Below, one piece after another: positions 6,201-7,312 of a stretch of 7,312 bases of DNA. The notes beneath the pieces were generated by a model. That model was not told where the DNA came from. It made no database searches and saw nothing but the letters and a program-made list of their open reading frames with translations. Position 1 is the first letter of the stretch. Every line of letters begins with the position of its first letter. A program made the translations under genes and the position numbers. This DNA is from Gammaproteobacteria bacterium (GTDB lineage: Bacteria; Pseudomonadota; Gammaproteobacteria; SZUA-229), in the NCBI GenBank assembly GCA_023136715.1, contig JAGLQT010000275.1, positions 1 through 7,312 of the forward strand, written 5' to 3'.

Positions 6201-7170
6201 TCGCACCTTCGTCGCGAATCTCACCACCCGCGCCAGTCGCTGCACCGGGGAACGGTGAAATTGCGGTTGGATGATTGTGCGTCTCCACCTTCATCAACAG
6301 GGCGATATGTTCCTTGTTGTAGCCGTACTGCTTGCTGTCAGCATCCACGGTGAAACGAGGTGCTGTGTGCGAAGCCATAACCGCCGAGTTATCGTGATAG
6401 GCGCTAAGTACGCCTTCAGAGTGCAATTCGTGCGTGTTGCGGATCATCTTGAACAGTGAACGATCCTGCTCTTCGCCATCGATCACCCAGTCGGCATTAA
6501 AAATCTTGTGGCGGCAATGCTCGGAGTTGGCCTGTGCAAACATCATCAACTCGGCATCGACCGGATTACGTTTAATAGAGGTGTAAAAATCAACCAGATA
6601 GTCGATTTCGTCATCAGACAGGGCCAGACCAAGCTCGGTATTGGCGCTACGCAAAGCTTCGATACCAACACTGAGAACATCGACAGTGTTACCCTGCTCG
6701 GGTGTCATATGACTAAATAAGGCTTCGGCTTCATCGTAAGAGCGTAATACCGATTCGATCATACGATCGTGCAAACAACTATCAATCGCCGCGGTGTCGG
6801 CTTCTGTTAGCATAGTGCCAGCATCACATGCCACCACGTAGGCAATGCCGCGTTCCAGTCGCAAAATCGTGTTCAGATTACAATTGTGAGCAATATCCGT
6901 AGCTTTCGAAGACCAGGGTGAAATCGTGCCCGCACGTGGTGTCACAAGGAATAAAGCGCCTTCACAGTTGTGATCCTCAATACTGGGGCCATATTGCAGC
7001 AAGCGCGCCAGAATCGTGCTTTCAGACTCATCGAGCGACTCAGCGACATCAGCAAAATGCACAAAATGCGAAGCCAGACCGGAGACCGCCGGAACCAGCG
7101 TTTTCAGCTCATCCAGCAGTTTATTTAGACGGAAATCGGATAGCGCGGGTGACCCTTGAATATGCAGCAT
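3286..7170 (-). CDS. purL: Phosphoribosylformylglycinamidine synthase (FGAM synthase), large single-chain form
   Basis: Cytosolic enzyme of step four of de novo purine synthesis: FGAR + glutamine + ATP give FGAM + glutamate + ADP + phosphate. Translated from the ATG at 7170 it has 1294 residues, close to the 1295 of the E. coli protein, and it reads collinearly with it from the GSPAL motif near the N-terminus to the end. Order: PurS-like N-terminal domain (about 1-150, with PWSSKATDIAHN near 85-96), linker, FGAM synthetase region of two AIRS-like halves (about 210-980; NSEHCRHK 215-222, ETHNHPT near 296, GLGGGAASSMASG 449-461, HDVGAGGLSNA 503-513, GKDSMSMKT 777-785, HDRSDGG 887-893), and a class I glutaminase (about 1044-1294) with nucleophile Cys1138 in GVCNGCQ and the His1259/Glu1261 pair in MPHPERVF. 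All key motifs are intact. An in-frame TTG at 7218 would add 16 residues with no counterpart in the family; the ATG follows AAGGG by 4 nt. No other pur gene is in the window. Confidence 0.98.
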   Translation of the reverse strand: MLHIQGSPALSDFRLNKLLDELKTLVPAVSGLASHFVHFADVAESLDESESTILARLLQYGPSIEDHNCEGALFLVTPRAGTISPWSSKATDIAHNCNLNTILRLERGIAYVVACDAGTMLTEADTAAIDSCLHDRMIESVLRSYDEAEALFSHMTPEQGNTVDVLSVGIEALRSANTELGLALSDDEIDYLVDFYTSIKRNPVDAELMMFAQANSEHCRHKIFNADWVIDGEEQDRSLFKMIRNTHELHSEGVLSAYHDNSAVMASHTAPRFTVDADSKQYGYNKEHIALLMKVETHNHPTAISPFPGAATGAGGEIRDEGATGRGSKPKVGLSGFSVSNLKIPGFAQPWETDNGKPGRIVSALDIMLEGPIGSAAFNNEFGRPNIAGYFRTFEEKVPGTDGEEIRGYHKPIMLAGGYGNIREDHVEKLQIPVGTPIVVLGGPAMLIGLGGGAASSMASGTSAENLDFASVQRGNPEMERRCQEVIDSCWMQGDNNPILSIHDVGAGGLSNALPELVHDGGCGADFELREVHNDEPGMTPMQIWCNESQERYTIAIDPEKIEDFKALCERERCPYAILGKTTEKLDLRVHDNHFDNYPVDMPLDVLLGKPPKMLRDVKTVRINQKAFNTSNIDINEAAFNVLRLPSVASKSFLITIGDRSITGMVTRDQMVGPWQVPVADVAVTTSSFEDYVGEAMAIGERTPVALLDAPASGRMAIAEAITNIMAAPIDELSGIKLSANWMAPAGHPGEDARLYETVKTVGMDICPKLGLTIPVGKDSMSMKTVWDEKGEQRAVTAPLSLIITAFSTVSDVRKTLTPQLIADSGETELLLIDLGNGKNRLGASALAQTCKQVGDVPADLDDTEQFKSFFSAIQKMNKEGLLLAWHDRSDGGLFACLSEMAFAGHCGLDIKLDELSENSVASLFNEELGGVIQVAAENISKVEALLEQHQLTECSHRIGTISKDSKIRFTRNNESVFESDLISMQKAWSETSYQIQSIRDNADCAQQEFDSITEDDAGINVSLSFDPGDDVAAPMINSGARPKIAVLREQGVNGQIEMAAAFDRAGFDSIDVHMSDIINNNLSLDEFKGLVACGGFSYGDVLGAGEGWAKTILFNSRARDIFSDHFNREDTFSLGVCNGCQMMANLKDLIPGAEQWPHFVRNQSEQFEGRFSTVEVMESPSILLAGMQGSRMPIAVAHGEGRAEYESDDQRKQAHSMLRYVDNNGVATEQYPLNPNGSPEGLTGFTTDDGRVSIMMPHPERVFRAVQNSWHPSEWGEDSPWIRMFRNARVWLG

Positions 7171-7206
7171 GATGCCCTTATATATGTGAGTGTAAGCAAA
7201 GACGGA

Positions 7207-7235
7207 ATGATAAAGCAAAGCCGCTTGAGATTAAA
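7207..7235 (-). promoter_or_regulatory. Candidate purL promoter
   Basis: On the minus strand, TTTAAT (7235-7230; three of six -35 positions) is followed by 17 bp and TATCAT (7212-7207; five of six -10 positions). Transcription would begin near 7200, leaving about 30 nt of leader that includes the AAGGG ribosome binding site. The -35 is weak. I could not fit a convincing PurR operator to the leader, although PurR control of purL is known in enteric bacteria. Confidence 0.35.
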
Positions 7236-7312
7236 CCACGAAGAGTGGATAAGACGTAGCAGATTGCACATTCCAGGCGTATAATCACGCCAGAGCCTTG
7301 ACCAGCTCAACA
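7236..7312. other. Upstream purL flank, no gene recognised
   Basis: This right-hand edge holds no convincing reading frame or RNA gene. It contains a short inverted repeat, GGCGT (7276-7280) and ACGCC (7287-7291), whose centre includes a plus-strand TATAAT (7280-7285). No -35 lies at a proper distance upstream of it. In E. coli a divergent gene (mltF) flanks purL, so a rightward gene could begin beyond the edge, but nothing here shows it. Confidence 0.35.

Noticed and set aside
6035..6353. Overlapping plus-strand open frames opposite purL
   Set aside because: They lie opposite conserved PurL motifs, show low-complexity translation and have no family resemblance. They come from the codon pattern of purL.
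7213..7229. A PurR-like operator (AAGC, AAAGCC, GCTT) in the purL leader
   Set aside because: The half-sites are only 4 bp, and the central CG falls at the wrong spacing for the PurR consensus. It is not enough to call an operator.
7276..7291. Inverted repeat GGCGT/ACGCC with a plus-strand TATAAT in it
   Set aside because: The stem is 5 bp, and the hexamer has no -35 at 16-18 bp. No gene start follows within the window, so a divergent promoter cannot be supported.

Overview
The window looks like a chromosomal segment from a gammaproteobacterium (or a close relative). The main reason is a single-chain, ~1294-residue PurL that reads collinearly with the Escherichia/Salmonella enzyme. The large PurL with a fused glutaminase domain is typical of gamma- and betaproteobacteria. 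No species can be named from the sequence. Base composition is uneven: the middle of purL is near 50% G+C, while the kinase gene and the spacers are much more A+T-rich.

Layout, left to right. (1) 1-169, minus strand: the first 56 codons of an exported protein with a twin-arginine (Tat) signal; the rest lies outside the window. (2) 170-333: an A+T-rich divergent spacer with two palindromes. (3) 334-1341, plus strand: a predicted lipoprotein with a calcineurin-like phosphoesterase fold and altered metal-ligand motifs. (4) 1342-1398: a short convergent spacer without a convincing terminator. (5) 1399-3096, minus strand: a membrane-anchored PAS hybrid histidine kinase with a C-terminal receiver and no HPt domain. 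(6) 3097-3285: a spacer with a good sigma70-like promoter for the kinase, two direct repeats over that promoter, and an inverted repeat just after purL. (7) 3286-7170, minus strand: complete purL. (8) 7171-7312: the purL leader, with a candidate promoter.

Functionally, purL is a housekeeping gene for step four of de novo purine synthesis. The kinase lies downstream on the same strand but has its own apparent promoter, so it is probably a separate unit. It is an orphan here: no response regulator or HPt protein is adjacent. The two left-hand genes both encode exported products and share a divergent control region, so they may be co-regulated, but nothing else ties them together.

I do not see a new multi-gene system such as a defence island, mobile element, CRISPR array or toxin-antitoxin pair. 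The points most worth following are the lipoprotein's unusual metal site, the repeat-covered kinase promoter, and the palindrome in the divergent spacer.
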